The notes: generated from the sequence alone by a model not told the origin. 64,000 nt of DNA from Aplysia californica (GCF_000002075.1 NW_004797524.1:489256-553255); one strand, 5' to 3'. Shown: positions 41,401 through 52,400, counted from the stretch's first letter. Translations and numbers: made by a program.

Positions 41401-44059
41401 ATACACACACTAACTAAACATGACCAGTGGGCAACTTTTGAACATATGACGAGCTGAGCTGTGGATGGAGAGACAGTGTGAGTGAAAGGGCTGGTGAAAG
41501 GAAGAATGTGCGAGTGTATCCACAGGTGACAGCAACTACAAGACGACACCGACCTGGCCTGATCCACAGCTCACGAACAAAAGGAATGAGCTCAGGCAGT
41601 GTTTTGCCTATATTATTGTCCATGGTTCGCAGGGTGCAAGGGAATGAGTGAGGTTTTCTTTGTGTGTGCCTGGAGGGAGGGGGTGGGGTGTGAAAGTCAT
41701 GCGGACGGGGGTGAGCCGCAGGAGAGAACACGGGAATTGAATGAATGAGTGAAACTGAAAGACATAAACGACTCATAAGCCCTGGAGTGAATGGATCCTG
41801 TGTTTCTATTTTTGTATACTTTGAACTGTTACTGAATAAAGGCTGAAATAAAGCCAGAAAAACAAACACACACACACACTCCTCACTCTCCACTTACTAC
41901 CACATACATACACACACACACACACACAGGGGCAAATTTTTGGGTCTATATCTATTTCAATTTTCAAGAGCTAGTCTAGATCTAGATCTAGAGATTTTTA
42001 GATGAGTGTAAAAACATGAAAAAGAAAGAAATCAAAATTAGAACAGCCCACAAACATTAACAAATAAGGGCGTGTGTCCACCTGTCCGAAGAAGATTGGC
42101 TGTTTTAACCCTAAATGTGCGTAATTTTTTTTTAAAGTGCAGGATATTACATGTAAATTGTGGAATCACACACATTAAGGGGCTTGCCAGTGTCAGTACA
42201 TTGGTCACAGCAGTGACAAACACAGATGCCAGTTCTATGTGTCGTTATCAATAACCCTCCGTAGATCTAGATCTAGACAGCACACGAATGAACACAACAC
42301 ATTACGTTTAAGAGCAGCACCCTTCATAGGCAACACGTCATATCTGTAGCGAAAAACTGTTTGGAATTGTAGCATTTCTTTATATAAATATTTACTGCGG
42401 ACATTTTTTGGACCGATTGAACCATATTGTATACGAACAATCTTTGGTAGGCCTATACTATAATTATAGATCTATATAATATCCGAAATTTTGCGGGAAA
42501 GGATGAGATTTCACAGTGTTCGGAGAAATAATGCCCAGCTTTATTTTCCCGAACGTTCGGAGAAATAATAATAATGCCTAGCTTTATTCCCGAACGTTCG
42601 GAGAAATAGTGCCTAGCTTTATTTTCCCCAACGTTCGAAGAAATAGTGCTGGCCATTGATAAAAGCCAAGAAAAAATTACGTTATAGCATAAAAGTAAGC
42701 TAATTTGATCGTCTTCAAAGATGCTATGGCTGTTTCACTTTTCGAATCGAGCCGAACTACGCGGGTCGCCATTTTGTTTTGCCCGGAAGTTCTCGCAAGA
42801 TCTACTCCTCCCCTCTCTCTCTCTCTTTCTGAATACTGTCTATCGGTGTGGACGATCAAATTGACCAAAACAAAGTTAAAAAATGATTTAAAACAAGAAA
42901 ACTAAATTAATTTGGTTGTCTGCAAAGATGCTACAGCTATTTAACTTTCCGAATCAAGCCGAACTACGCGGGTCGCCATTTTGTTTGAAAGTGGCTATTC
43001 TCACCCGCCCGAAAGTTCTCGCAAGATCTACTCCTCCCCTCTTCTCTCTCTCTCTGTCTGAATACTGTCTATCGGTGTGGACGATCAAATTGACCAAAAC
43101 AAAGTTAAAAAATGATGTTAAAACACAAATGTAAATTAATTTGGTTGTCTACAAAGATGCTACGGCTATTTAACTTTTCGAATCGAGCCGAACTACGCGG
43201 GTCGCCATTTGCCATTTTGTTTTGACCGGAAGTTCTCGCGCTACTCCTCTCTCTCTCTCTCTCTTTCTGAGACTTTCTCCACTGCCCACAGACAAAATTG
43301 TACGCTTTTACTTTTAGTAGGCTACAGTTGTATGGAACGTTTGTTCACGGCACAGAATTCTACAATTTTTCTGTTATCACAGTGTAGAATTCTGTGGTTT
43401 AGGGTGAACGCAAAATTTGTTGGCCTAGGTCTAGGCTATAACGGTGAACGCGCACCGGGTGAGAATAGCCAAAAGACTCGCCTGCACTATTCTCATCCCG
43501 GGTGAGAATAGAGGTGGCCTTCTACTTTCTCCACTGCCCACAGACAAAATTGCACACGCTTTTACTTTTGGGAATGTATACAGACCCGGTAACCGGGAAC
43601 AAAGTCACAAAGTATACAGACCCGGTAGGGGAACTCTTTTGTGATTTCGGAAAGTTTCAGCACCCTCTTGGCTCAGGGTAGACCTAGGTTCTTCTAGTAG
43701 ATCTATGGCCTAGGCTAGGTCTAGATCTAGACAGACAGACATAAATCCTTGGTCTAGTTTTGAGGCTAGCCTAGATCTAGATCTAAATGAAGATTGCGGA
43801 TGTCTTTTCGATGAACGATCGTTTTTCCTCCGTTTTGGAGTTGGAGGAATTACAATTTGAAGAAAAAAACAATGTCATAATTTCTCTCGAGCAGTCATCC
43901 TCTCTATTTCTCTCTCGCTCTGTTGCTCGCCTTCTCTTTTTCTGTGTTTGTCTCTGTCTTTCTTTCTCCCCACCTATTTCCCACTAGACGTCTATATCTT
44001 TCTCTCGTTCCCTCCTGCCGACTGGGGCATGTCATACATTTTGCTAGCACTTCCCCCTG

Positions 44060-44090
<31 letters not shown>

Positions 44091-45105
44091 GCACACACAC
44101 TAATGGGTCTGGGCGCTGAAACTTTCCGAAATCACAAAAGAGTTCCCCTACCGGGTCTGTATACTTCGTGACTTTGGTAAATTTTTACTTTCACTCCCGC
44201 ACACAGATGCACTGTTTCAGGGGTCAAACTGCTGTACTGTTTGCTGCAGATCACACATAAAGCCACTAAAACTGTCGCAAATCAATTATTTTCAAGACAA
44301 TTTCAAATCTAACTGTAAAATATCATTATGGGTAAAAACAGGGGGGCATGCCCCCCTGTAACCCCCCAGATTTTCTTTTACCCCAGTGGGGCAGGCCCCC
44401 CTGGAACCCCCCGATTGGTCCAAAGCATGTCTATCTCGGTTAAAAACAATCAAATATTTCAAAAAAACTATTAATTTGCGACGGAAATGAAGTTGATATT
44501 CGTGTTCAGCGCATCAATATTTAGTAGAAAATAGACACTAGTAGCTGAGTGTGAGACGGGAGGGAAAGTAAAAAAATACCGTGACTTTGTTCCCGGTTAC
44601 CGGGTCTGTATACACTTCGTTTACTTTAAGGCTAACACTAACAGTAGTAATAGATAAATCTATATCTAGTATTTAGATCTAGACTAGATATAGATATAGA
44701 ATCTAGATATTAGATCTAGATCTAGATTCTAGATCTAGAATCTAGAACGTTTGTTCACAGCACAGAATTCTATAATTCTGTTATCACAGTGTAGAATTCT
44801 GTGGTTCAGGGTGAACGTTCCACTGGTTGGCCTAGGCTATAAGGTGAACGCCCACCGGGTGAGAATAGCCAAAAAAAGACTCGCCTGCGCTATTCTCACC
44901 TGGGCCGGGATGAGAATAGAGGTGGCCCATAAGTAGAATTCTAGATCTAACAAGTTAGCAAATTTATACCGTTTTTTCATATATTCTCACAATCACAAGC
45001 ATTTCATATTGTAACTTACGATCTAGCTTTATCGTCAAATTCCAAAAACGATTTTGTCTTTCTATTTTTCGGCGTGTGTTTTCGCTTTCCAGTGGGGGCA
45101 GACAT
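31781..45105 (-). CDS. NOL12: Nucleolar protein 12 (Rrp17 family)
   Basis: RNA-binding nucleolar protein needed in pre-rRNA processing; yeast Rrp17 is a 5'-3' exonuclease. Coding exons, read right to left: 45020-45105, 35750-35855, 35134-35313, 33943-34034 and 31781-31916, giving 199 aa (human 213). All junctions are GT-AG with fitting phases; donors include GTAAGT after exons 1 and 4 and GTATGT after exon 2. The family signature is split by intron 1: FLEFDDKARS (exon 1) joined to EYLRGFQKRKNERRK (exon 2), matching the human FDEEKRREYLTGFHKRK region. A Lys/Glu helical stretch (about 35-80), DHTVTIADI (about 100-108), an acidic patch (127-142) and a very basic tail (165-199) follow. The AATAAA poly(A) signal overlaps the last base of the TAA stop. 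Intron 1 spans 9.2 kb and is full of repeats. Confidence 0.92.
32735..32855 (-). mobile_element. Decayed SINE-V fragment
   Basis: GAAAATTCGTGTAAAGTG, then GTCCTGTGGCCTTACCACAA, correspond to the body and head of SINE-V (minus strand) at roughly 70 percent identity by eye. It lies in the last intron of NOL12. Confidence 0.6.
33498..33662 (-). mobile_element. S repeat copy, minus orientation
   Basis: Inverse of the family: TTTTAGTAGAGGTTTTTAGG, then CGCTCGCAACTGCATAAG, and ending CAAACCACACCAGAGCACCC. The stem is GGTGCTC/GAGCGCC with one wobble pair. It lies in a NOL12 intron. Confidence 0.85.
35372..35446. repeat. GA / GGGA microsatellite
   Basis: (GA)n, then (GGGA)n, then (GA)n, in the NOL12 intron between the second and third coding exons, about 60 bp upstream of exon 3 on the transcribed strand. 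Confidence 0.9.
35953..36181. mobile_element. piggyBac-like MITE (TTAA-flanked)
   Basis: A 229-bp insert bounded by TTAA (35949-35952 and 36182-36185). The inverted ends are CCCTATCCGTACATCG and CCCTATTCTTACGCACTGGG. CCCT ends next to TTAA and the internal GGGGTCATTTTGTACCCC-type segment are features of piggyBac relatives. It lies in NOL12 intron 1. Confidence 0.75.
36190..37990. other. NOL12 intron 1 stretch without recognised feature
   Basis: No exon is supported. A G-rich run is at about 37577-37588. Nothing else stood out. Confidence 0.4.
37996..38810. mobile_element. pogo-like non-autonomous element (TA-flanked)
   Basis: An 815-bp element. The left end CAGTCGAACCTGTGTAAGAC and the right end read inverted (CGGTCGAACCTGCCCTGACG) both lead into GACGGCCACC-type repeats: TAAGACGGCCACC and GTGGCCGTCTTA occur several times near each end. 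TA flanks both sides (37994-37995 and 38811-38812). A shrunken relative is at 61.06-61.26 kb. Confidence 0.8.
38820..41150. other. NOL12 intron 1 stretch
   Basis: AT-rich with simple imperfect repeats (AAATAAAAACAAAT, 39105-39160) and a direct repeat pair (about 40483-40529 and 40661-40710). One coding-looking frame at 39480-39716 is listed separately. Confidence 0.4.
39480..39716 (-). other. Isolated coding-looking frame
   Basis: An acceptor-like TTTTTAATTTTTAAG precedes a 79-residue frame from 39716 to a TGA, ending in CRCERCGTRCDSQ with a preceding mixed helical stretch (LDNCVHFVMAIANTL). The composition looks protein-like, but there is no family match and no partner exon, and the frame lies in NOL12 intron 1 on the same strand. 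It could be an alternative terminal exon, a gene relic or chance. Confidence 0.25.
41164..41310. mobile_element. One end of the MULE-like fold-back family
   Basis: CGAAGTGACTATTTCTCCGA begins the conserved outer end, then come the inverted motif and CTCCGAACGGTTTCCGGTCT, the same order as in the 9.7-10.3 kb element. The partner end was not found within a few hundred bases, so the copy is partial. Confidence 0.65.
42515..42650. repeat. Tandem CCGAACGTTCGG units
   Basis: The motif TTCGGAGAAATA and a following GCCTAGCTTTATTTTCCCGAA are repeated about four times with small length differences. Each CCGAACGTTCGG core is a perfect palindrome. The units derive from the MULE-like family ends, but here they form an array. 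Confidence 0.75.
42690..43275 (+). repeat. Three tandem copies of a roughly 215-bp unit
   Basis: Units start near 42695, 42907 and 43136. Each runs through GCCGAACTACGCGGGTCGCC, CCGGAAGTTCTCGC or CCGAAAGTTCTCGC, a CT microsatellite, and ATACTGTCTATCGGTGTGGA. The third is cut after the CT run. A lone piece of the unit (ATACTGTCTATCGGTGTGGA) occurs at about 41129-41148, so the family is dispersed as well. Confidence 0.9.
43335..43530. repeat. Fold-back repeat R1, copy 1
   Basis: GAACGTTTGTTCACGGCACA, then an AGAATTCTACA hairpin, GGGTGAACGC, CACCGGGTGAGAATAGCC and, inverted, CTATTCTCATCCCGGGTG. The second copy is at 44746-44933, on the same strand and with about the same boundaries. The GTGAGAATAG / CTATTCTCA arms form a hairpin in both. 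Confidence 0.8.
43571..44624. mobile_element. Nested inverted-repeat (fold-back) element
   Basis: Outer arms: GTATACAGACCCGGTAACCG... at 43573-43605, inverted at 44579-44613. Inner arms: GTATACAGACCCGGTAGGGG through GTGATTTCGGAAAGTTTCAG at 43610-43665, inverted at 44112-44163. The interior carries a 20-bp perfect palindrome CAGGGGGGCATGCCCCCCTG (44339-44358) and a related GC-rich partner up to 44412. No coding frame. The ends resemble those of fold-back elements, but no target duplication was established. Confidence 0.75.
44746..44933. repeat. Fold-back repeat R1, copy 2
   Basis: Same order of motifs as at 43335-43530, with small deletions (the AATTCTATAATTCTGTTATC hairpin is shorter). The copies flank the nested inverted-repeat element, 1.2 kb apart. 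Confidence 0.8.
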
Positions 45106-46296
45106 CTTGGTGTTGTTGAGAGAGTGAAAGTTGAACCAGGTTGAACCCACTGTAAATTAAAAACATGAAATAAAAGATATAAAATATAGATTTGCAGTTT
45201 ACGATTCAAATAGATCTAGCATTGAGAAGGGTTGTTAAAAAAAAGACAAAAACTGAATGATATCTACCGTAATTTTTGTTTTCATATCATTTAAAACAAA
45301 CAAATTTCTACAGAGAGTCTATATCAAATATTTCTTTATCATGTCCATGACGAAATATAGATCTAGATTTTCTAGATCAAGGCTCAACTCGATTCGGAAG
45401 AATTCGCTGGACTGAACAACTCAAAAACGTCACGTGATATTTCTCGTGATCATCCATCGTGTTCTACAAAAATAAACAAACCCAGGAAGACGTGAGAGGA
45501 ATATAAAAATGATTTTGTTGTCTAATGCTATCGTTAAAATGTGACTATTTTTCCAAGGTTGTGTTTTTTAAAATTTCATATTAAAGTAGCCTATCAGACG
45601 GAAGTGTTGTCTTTCTTAGTTCCACTGGTATTATTTTGCCAAGTTTATTTACGGGTCTTCAAACTGACTTGATGAAGTGTTTTGTGAAGTGAAGTCTGCT
45701 ACTTTAAGGCTAAGTGTAGTTGTTTACATTTAAAGAAAGAATAAGGACTAACTCCGGAAGCCCAACTGGGCCTGCTTGCCGGGTCTGGTAGTAGTGGTAG
45801 CCTGTTTCACCTAAATAAAGAGTGAAGAGAACAATTTAATCGAGCTTCAAATCATGGGGAAGGAGAATTAATCTGGATTCTAGATCTAGATATAGATATA
45901 GATCTAGATTCTAGATCTAGAGAATAATATTCTGAATATATATTCTTAATTTCCACTCATCACTTATAAACTTATTATGGATTAGCCCTGTCCAATAACT
46001 TTCAAATGAAACTCGGTAGGTAAACTTTACATAATCTAGATCTAGATTATATAGATCTAGAAACTAAATCTAGATTTCTAAGTATTTAATTGCCATTATA
46101 AGATCATTAGAATGAAATAGGGCCTAGATCTACAAGACTACAGTACAGCAAGTAGCCATTTATATTATTATTTATATCTAGATCTAGATCTAGATCTATA
46201 CAACATTAGTTTTTAGTAGTATTTTAAAAGTTTTTTTTAGTAAGTTGTAAGATCTGAGCTGCTATGTTCAACAGTTGTCTTCACCTATTGAATAAA
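45106..46296. other. Upstream region of NOL12
   Basis: Should hold the NOL12 promoter, which is transcribed leftwards. No TATA box or clear motif was recognised. AGATCT-rich patches lie at 45890-45920, 46035-46070 and 46180-46200. Confidence 0.4.
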
Positions 46297-46582
46297 GGCC
46301 GGCTCTATTTCTCGGAACGCTTGGGAAAACAAACTATTGAAGTATCTGCAGACAACTAGATATTAAAAATTTCTAGATATATCTAAATCTAGATCTAGCT
46401 CTAGAAATTGAATTCGAGGCAAAAAAAATACTTCTTCCCAGTCCTCGCTGAATGGCAGATTGAAAGATGTCAAGATAACGCCGAACTCTCGCGAATAACC
46501 AACAAAACTCGAGAATGGAAACCGCTCGGAGAAATAGAGTTCAAGTTTATTTTCCTGAGCGTCCGGAGAAATAGTCACTTTG
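46297..46582. mobile_element. Short copy of the MULE-like fold-back MITE
   Basis: GGCCGGCTCTATTTCTCGGA at left and, inverted, CAAAGTGACTATTTCTCCGG at right, 286 bp apart, match the two ends of the 9696-10269 element. The interior AGATCT patch and the CTTCTTCCCAGTCCTCG segment are also shared. The flanking 9-mers do not match, so the duplication is not preserved. Confidence 0.75.
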
Positions 46583-46879
46583 TTTTATTATTAAATACAT
46601 TTTGTATTCTTGTGCTTACACTTTTATATCTTGGGACTTGGACTTCTGAATTCTGGTACTAGACTAGGCCTATTATTAATTAATATTACTGGGTGCTAGT
46701 CCACTAGATGGTCTGTCTACAGTACAGCTATTTTCTGTTCTACTTGACTGTCTACCACCAGATCAGTTTGTCAACTGTTCTGCTTGATGTCATTGTTTTC
46801 TGCAGAGTTTCACATCTTCTTATTTTCGCAGTGGCTACGTTCATGGCGCCCTGAACATAGTTGGCATGCTACATTCACA

Positions 46880-47352
46880 TCACCCTGAATACAGTTTGCA
46901 GGCGCTGTTGAGGCTATGTTCACAGCACTAAAGCTTCATTTAGGGGAAGCGTTCACTGCCGGTTTAAGTCCGCCGGTTTTAGTCTGTGAGGACAGTGACA
47001 TGTGTCATATTTTGGCCTGCTTCAAGCGTTCCATCCTATGAGATGAAGGAAAACGAAGCAGTGATCCTTGACCGATAGACCATTCGTCGTTTTCCCTTAC
47101 ACTGAGCTCTGGCTTAGAGCTCACCAGTGTAAGGAAAAACGACAAACTCTCAATTACGCAACAACTCCTTAGGATATATAATGACAAAAATGTATACGCC
47201 TACCAAGATGTTTCAATTGCCCGTTCTCACGTCCGAGCGAGATTTGGGTGCGACCTTAGCGCGTAATGGCCCGTGATAATAATATATGAGTGTAAACAAA
47301 CATTCCAGCGCACTCAAGTTGAAATCGTGCAATTTTGTTTGCGGGCAGTGTT

Positions 47353-47404
<52 letters not shown>

Positions 47405-47956
47405 GGGGGGGGGAGAGAAAGAGAGAGAGGGGGGGGGAGAGAAAGAAGGAGGGAGAGACAGACAGACAGAGACAGAATAATAGAGAAGGTGGGGGGGAGA
47501 AAGAGAGAAGGAAAGAGAAAGGGGAGAAAGAGAGACAGATAGTTCTAGAAAGAGAGAGAGAAGGTGTTTGTTATGATATAATAAGAATTGATTCCCGTTA
47601 TTTTCTCTCTGCGTCGGTTCCCAGGCTGACCCGGTGCAATACAGTCATTATTGTATACATTTTATGACCAGTCCCATCTTCTGAATCCCACCTTCTGTTT
47701 CCCATCTCTCGCCTCTTGTTTCCCATCATGTACCGTATCCGATTTTTCATATCCCATACCCCGACTTTAATTCTGTAGGGGCGCTTCGTTTCCCTTCATC
47801 TCATGGGATCGAACATTTGAAGCAGGCCAAAATATTAAATGTACGTCACTGACTAAAACCAGCTGACTTAAACCGGCAGTGGACGCTCCCCCTAAACGAA
47901 GCTTTAGTGCCGTTAACGTAGCCACAACAGCGCCTGTAAACTGCATTCAGAGCACA
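46880..47956. mobile_element. Element with about 160-bp inverted ends
   Basis: Left arm 46880-47048 (CACTAAAGCTTCATTTAGGG, TGCCGGTTTAAGTC, TTTTGGCCTGCTTCAA) is inverted at 47803-47956 (TTGAAGCAGGCCAAAA, GACTTAAACCGGCA, CCCCTAAACGAAGCTTTAGT). Inside are the hairpin homologous to 14.2 kb, a GA microsatellite (47369-47560) and TCCCATCTTCTG-like degenerate repeats (47670-47750). The exact outer ends and the superfamily are unknown. Confidence 0.7.
47360..47560. repeat. GT / GA / G-rich microsatellite
   Basis: (GT)n followed by (GA)n with G runs. Open frames across it are artefacts of low complexity. Confidence 0.9.
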
Positions 47957-47999
47957 GTGTCCTTCTGCATTTTTACAGGCTCTGGCTGTCATTAGCCGC

Positions 48000-49438
48000 A
48001 TTAGAAATTTTAGTCCTACAGAAAAGCACTGGCTGTTGACATTCCCGTTTGGTCACTTGCTTTTACGCGGCTTACTTCTCAACAATCAGCTTTAAAGGGG
48101 CAGGCAGCTGAAATTTGAGCCGATTTTTATCAATCATCAAAGGGAAAAATGTTGGGGTTTAAAAAAAATTTGATTTCTCTTTTATTTCTTGCCTCTGGAA
48201 TCAACCCCAACAGCTCCAAATGATGGTAGTACACTATAAAATATTTTGAAGTGTTTTTTCTTTGTTACAGTTCCTTTTTGTGTTGCTAGTTTTCATGCTA
48301 AAACTTAACTGCTGATTTTCAAAGGGGATGGTGTCATAGAGTCAGTTCAGCTAAAAAAAACTATCATGTTTACAATAGCCTTTAAACTTTGCACATATCA
48401 TGATAAGATGTAAATCTGGGTAACAGACTGTTTTTTTTCCCGTGATGACTTATCGAAAAAAATGAATTCAGGCCTCTCCGTTAAAAGAAATTGGTTAAAA
48501 TTTAACCACCTTGATCTGAAATGCAGAAATTTCAAAATTCCATTAAAAATATAATAGATTATTTATTTTTTTTTAAAATAAAGCTGTCCGTTACCCAGAT
48601 TTACACTAAAATGAATGTTCTACTGTCGCATTTATATCTTCCTAAGTGGTGAATAGTTTTTCAGCTGAACTTTTTCTACGTTTTGTGTTTATTTTCAAGA
48701 TGGCCGCCATTACCATAGCAATGCAGACATTTAAACAATATTTTAAAATAGATTTTTCTTGTCCTTGCTATAATGAGTAATATAGAAAGTTTGTATTTAT
48801 AAGTCGTAATAATAACAAAGTTATATATTTCACCCACCTTTTCCCTTAAGTTACCATGGCAAAATGATGTTCCACTCACCCACACATGCCAATGTAATCG
48901 CCACCGACTTTGATTTTATTGCATCCAGTGACTGTACCTACAGCAGACTATAGTCAATCCGACGGAACTTATAGTTAAATGCGGTAGACTGTGGTTAATC
49001 TGGTGGGACTTACAGTAGAATACAGTAGATCATGGTCAATCTAGCTGGACTTACATCGTACACAATTGACCTCCCTATCGCAATAGACTGTCTAGTAAAC
49101 TGGCACCTACTACTGTTACTGTTGTAAAGTTGTGTTGGTGTTTTGGTTGTAATGGCTTTGAATTTCACCTTTTATTTTTATGAGAATCTTTGAACAAAGT
49201 ACTTATGGAGTTGAGGGTAAATGTGAAGGGCATTAATAAGTTGAATGGTCATTTCAAATAATGTATGGTGGGGGAAGGATTTGATTTTTCTTTTTTGCTT
49301 TTCCATTTGTATTGATTGTTTTTGTTTTTTAAATGTTTTTGTGTTATATTAGAGTAAATCAATTGTGAGGAGAGTTTAACCTGTAACTATAAATGTATCT
49401 GTAGTAACCCTCTATTCTTTTAATACTTAATCTTACAG
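48000..49438. other. Upstream region of the TMEM130-like gene
   Basis: An inverted pair, GTAAATCTGGGTAACAGACT at about 48410 and its inverse at about 48584-48605, encloses about 150 bp and may be part of a small repeat. No exon was recognised. The 5' untranslated exon of the gene to the right should lie somewhere here, because the first coding exon is preceded by an acceptor. Confidence 0.4.
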
Positions 49439-49463
49439 GTTACAAAGCTGAAAGTGCATTGGA

Positions 49464-52400
49464 ATGCTGAGATTCAGTTACTTTGCAGCACTGGTGGTCG
49501 TCACCAGTGTCGCCCTCTCTTCTGATGCTCCTGAACTGTCATCACCATTGCCATCTGCGGGTTCGTCGACATCGACGACCCCAACAACAACATTATCGAC
49601 AACAGTGTCCAGCATGACTACAAATGTGTCAGCGCCGACACCTGTCACTTTGGATCCTGGGCATAAAGGTATTATAATATATTACATATGAATAAAGTTG
49701 GGAAATGTGCATGCATGGTAGGTGTAAACTGTGAGACAAATCTTGCTGTCTCTTTGTTTCATTACATTTTTCCTGCTGTTATAATATCAGGTCTCGAAAC
49801 TTTGTCTTCTTCCCTTGTGCCTTGAAATCTAATGATATTAGCAGGTTTGCTACCAAATTGTCTAAGTAGTTAAAAAAAATATTTGATCTTTGTCTTGCCA
49901 TTTAGGAAGAAGATGACTTGTTTCTTCTTATTGTGATGTAAAGTAAGTTTTGTTTATATCTCTCTTTTATCCACAGTTTTCTCCGTTTGGCCATCTGCTC
50001 TTTTCTTTATTGTTTTTTGAATATATATATATTCATATATATATTTCATTTATATCTTTATATGAGAAAGGCTAAGGATGATTTAAGAAAGTATGGAGAG
50101 GGTTTGTGGCAGTGGAAACAGCATCATGGATAACAATATGTAAAAGGTTGTGGATTTTTTCAAGGAATCCTGTCTCTGGTTTCAAAAAGTGTCATAATAG
50201 TCATATATATCTTTACCATCTCATCAACATAAATGAAATGTTACTGTCGGTTTTGTTTTTCTATTTTCAGTGCAGTACATTATGGAGCTGCATAATTCAG
50301 GCCCGGCTGTCCTGGATTCCACCATTCACTTCTACGCAAGACTGTTCCCTATCTCTGTGAAAAAGTTAGATCCATGGCCAGTCAAGTATGTCTGTTTGTA
50401 ATATGCTCCCTTCTGTAACTAAATGCAGTATAAGGAAATTGTGAAGGATTTGATTTATGTATTTTTTTAAACAGTCAAACTTATTCTAGGAATCACTTGC
50501 CTAAAACAGTCACCTGTACAAACCAATCTTCCTCCTTTGCATTTTTTGTCTAAGATAAACATTTTTCTCCTGACAATGGGGTGGTCCTCTTGGACTAGTT
50601 TGACTGTATTTATATAAGCATTTGGCTGATGGTGTACCTTAAATCACATGGTTAACTCATAAAAACATCACTACTTGTATGTATATATTTTAGCCTTTGT
50701 TTAAGATTAATACTTTTAGTAAAAACTGTCCTCGGCAATTGTAGGTTTGATGCGTTTTGTTTCTCTCTAATTTCTGGTTTGATTCAATAGATGGGTAAGA
50801 GTGTGATTGGTTATTCTCTCAACAACTTATACAAGCCTTCATAATATGAATTGTTTGTTTGTTTTATGGGTATATTGCTTTTTCTGTGAACAATGTTTTC
50901 AAAATGTAGACTTCTTTTGATTTCTCAAGCTTTTGCAAAATGTTTATCTTTCTATTTATTTTTCAGGTTTATATATCAGTGGATGAATATGGCTGACATG
51001 AGTGTTCACAAAACCCAGGGTCGTTTGGCCTCTGAGCTGTCCATGACATTCTCAAGCTCGGATCCCAGTATCAAATCAGGAGAGTTCCTTATTACCGTCG
51101 CTGCTTTTTTTAAGGATAACCCAACAAAGATGGCAGCTTTCCAGACAATGAAATTTGTGCTCACAGGTAAAAAGTGAAAAAAGTTGTCTTTGTTTTTCAC
51201 AGAAAAGAAAGTCTGTAGACTGGAGAGCTGAAGTATCATCAGTAATGTGATTTGGCTTTTGGAATAGGTGAAAGATATTAACTTGCCATATCATCAATTC
51301 ATATTTTATTGGTGCAGGTATTATATTTAGCTGAAAATACCTGAATGTAATGTGTTACATGCCCACTTTTTAGGCAATCATCAAGCTCAGGGGAATAAAT
51401 CCACTGTATAAAACAAAAATCTTCTAAACCATGACTTCTGTGTGACTGCAAATGAAGGTGGAGTCTGCTAAAACAGAAAATGGTTAATCTGAAAGTAGTA
51501 TTAAACTGAAAGAAAATATTTGTGATTGTTTTGTTTTTCTTCTATTTGAGCAAGCTCTCTAAACCCAAAATCCAGCTGAACCGAAGAAAATTCAGGGGTC
51601 TTATGGATTTCAGTTAAAGCAGGCTTCACTGTATAATGGATTGTAAAAAATCAAGTAGTTTTATTGTCACTGTTGTGGAACTCGCTTTACTTGCATATAT
51701 ATATATTAAAGCTCAGATCACGGCACACCGGCGGTGGAATTTTTGTTGCCGCGGGGGGTTCCCCGCCGCGCGCCTTATCATGTCGCGGTCACGGGGGTCA
51801 GCTCCCAGTCGCCGCTTTGTCTGGGCCGACTTGATTCTTGGTACTTTTCAATGTATAATTTTAGGTGTATCCTTGTATTTATGGTAATTCTCTTTTAGTG
51901 CACCCTAAGCATGCGTTTCTGCTCTTGAGACTCAAAAAAGAACAGACGTTGTAACTTGTCTGGTTATTTCGTTAGACGCCTTGAAGTCGGCAATGCTAAA
52001 TATTGTAATTTTTTTTGGACTAGCATGAATGAAAAAAAATCAATATAAAAGACAAAATCTGTCGAACTTTTGGAACATGAACGACATAGCATTGGTGCAG
52101 ATACTCTGAAAAGATGGTATCTGCGCATATAATAGAAAGCTGTAATTTTGCAACTTTATTCATCGGGCACACAATTCGCTATGAAGAGTAATTCCTCCAA
52201 ATACAACTTTATGTGTCTTATATAGTCGTGAATATTCGCATATTTTCTCAAAGTTTATAAAAGTTACTGTGAAGTTTCTCTATGAAAAGTACAAATCGAT
52301 TTTAGTGCCAGAATACATCTTCAGTGTAATACACCAACAGTATTTGTTACACTCCAGAAATTCCTTACTTTTCTTAAAACGCTAAGTCTAGGTTTTGTAA

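Noticed and set aside
41414-41893. 159-residue minus-strand frame with a Pro/His/Ser-rich composition
   Set aside because: No family, no splice context, low-complexity CA/TG sequence at one end. Two plus-strand AATAAA words at about 41835-41858 make a transcript end on the other strand equally possible.
42690-43275. CRISPR-like array
   Set aside because: Three long tandem units with no short identical repeats or unique spacers, in an animal intron.
43571-44624. LTR element
   Set aside because: The repeats at the ends are inverted, not direct, and there is no gag, pol or primer-binding site.
51636-51887. 83-residue frame with a hydrophobic stretch
   Set aside because: It spans the GC-rich island and has no match. 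The hydrophobic ends are AT-rich chance sequence.
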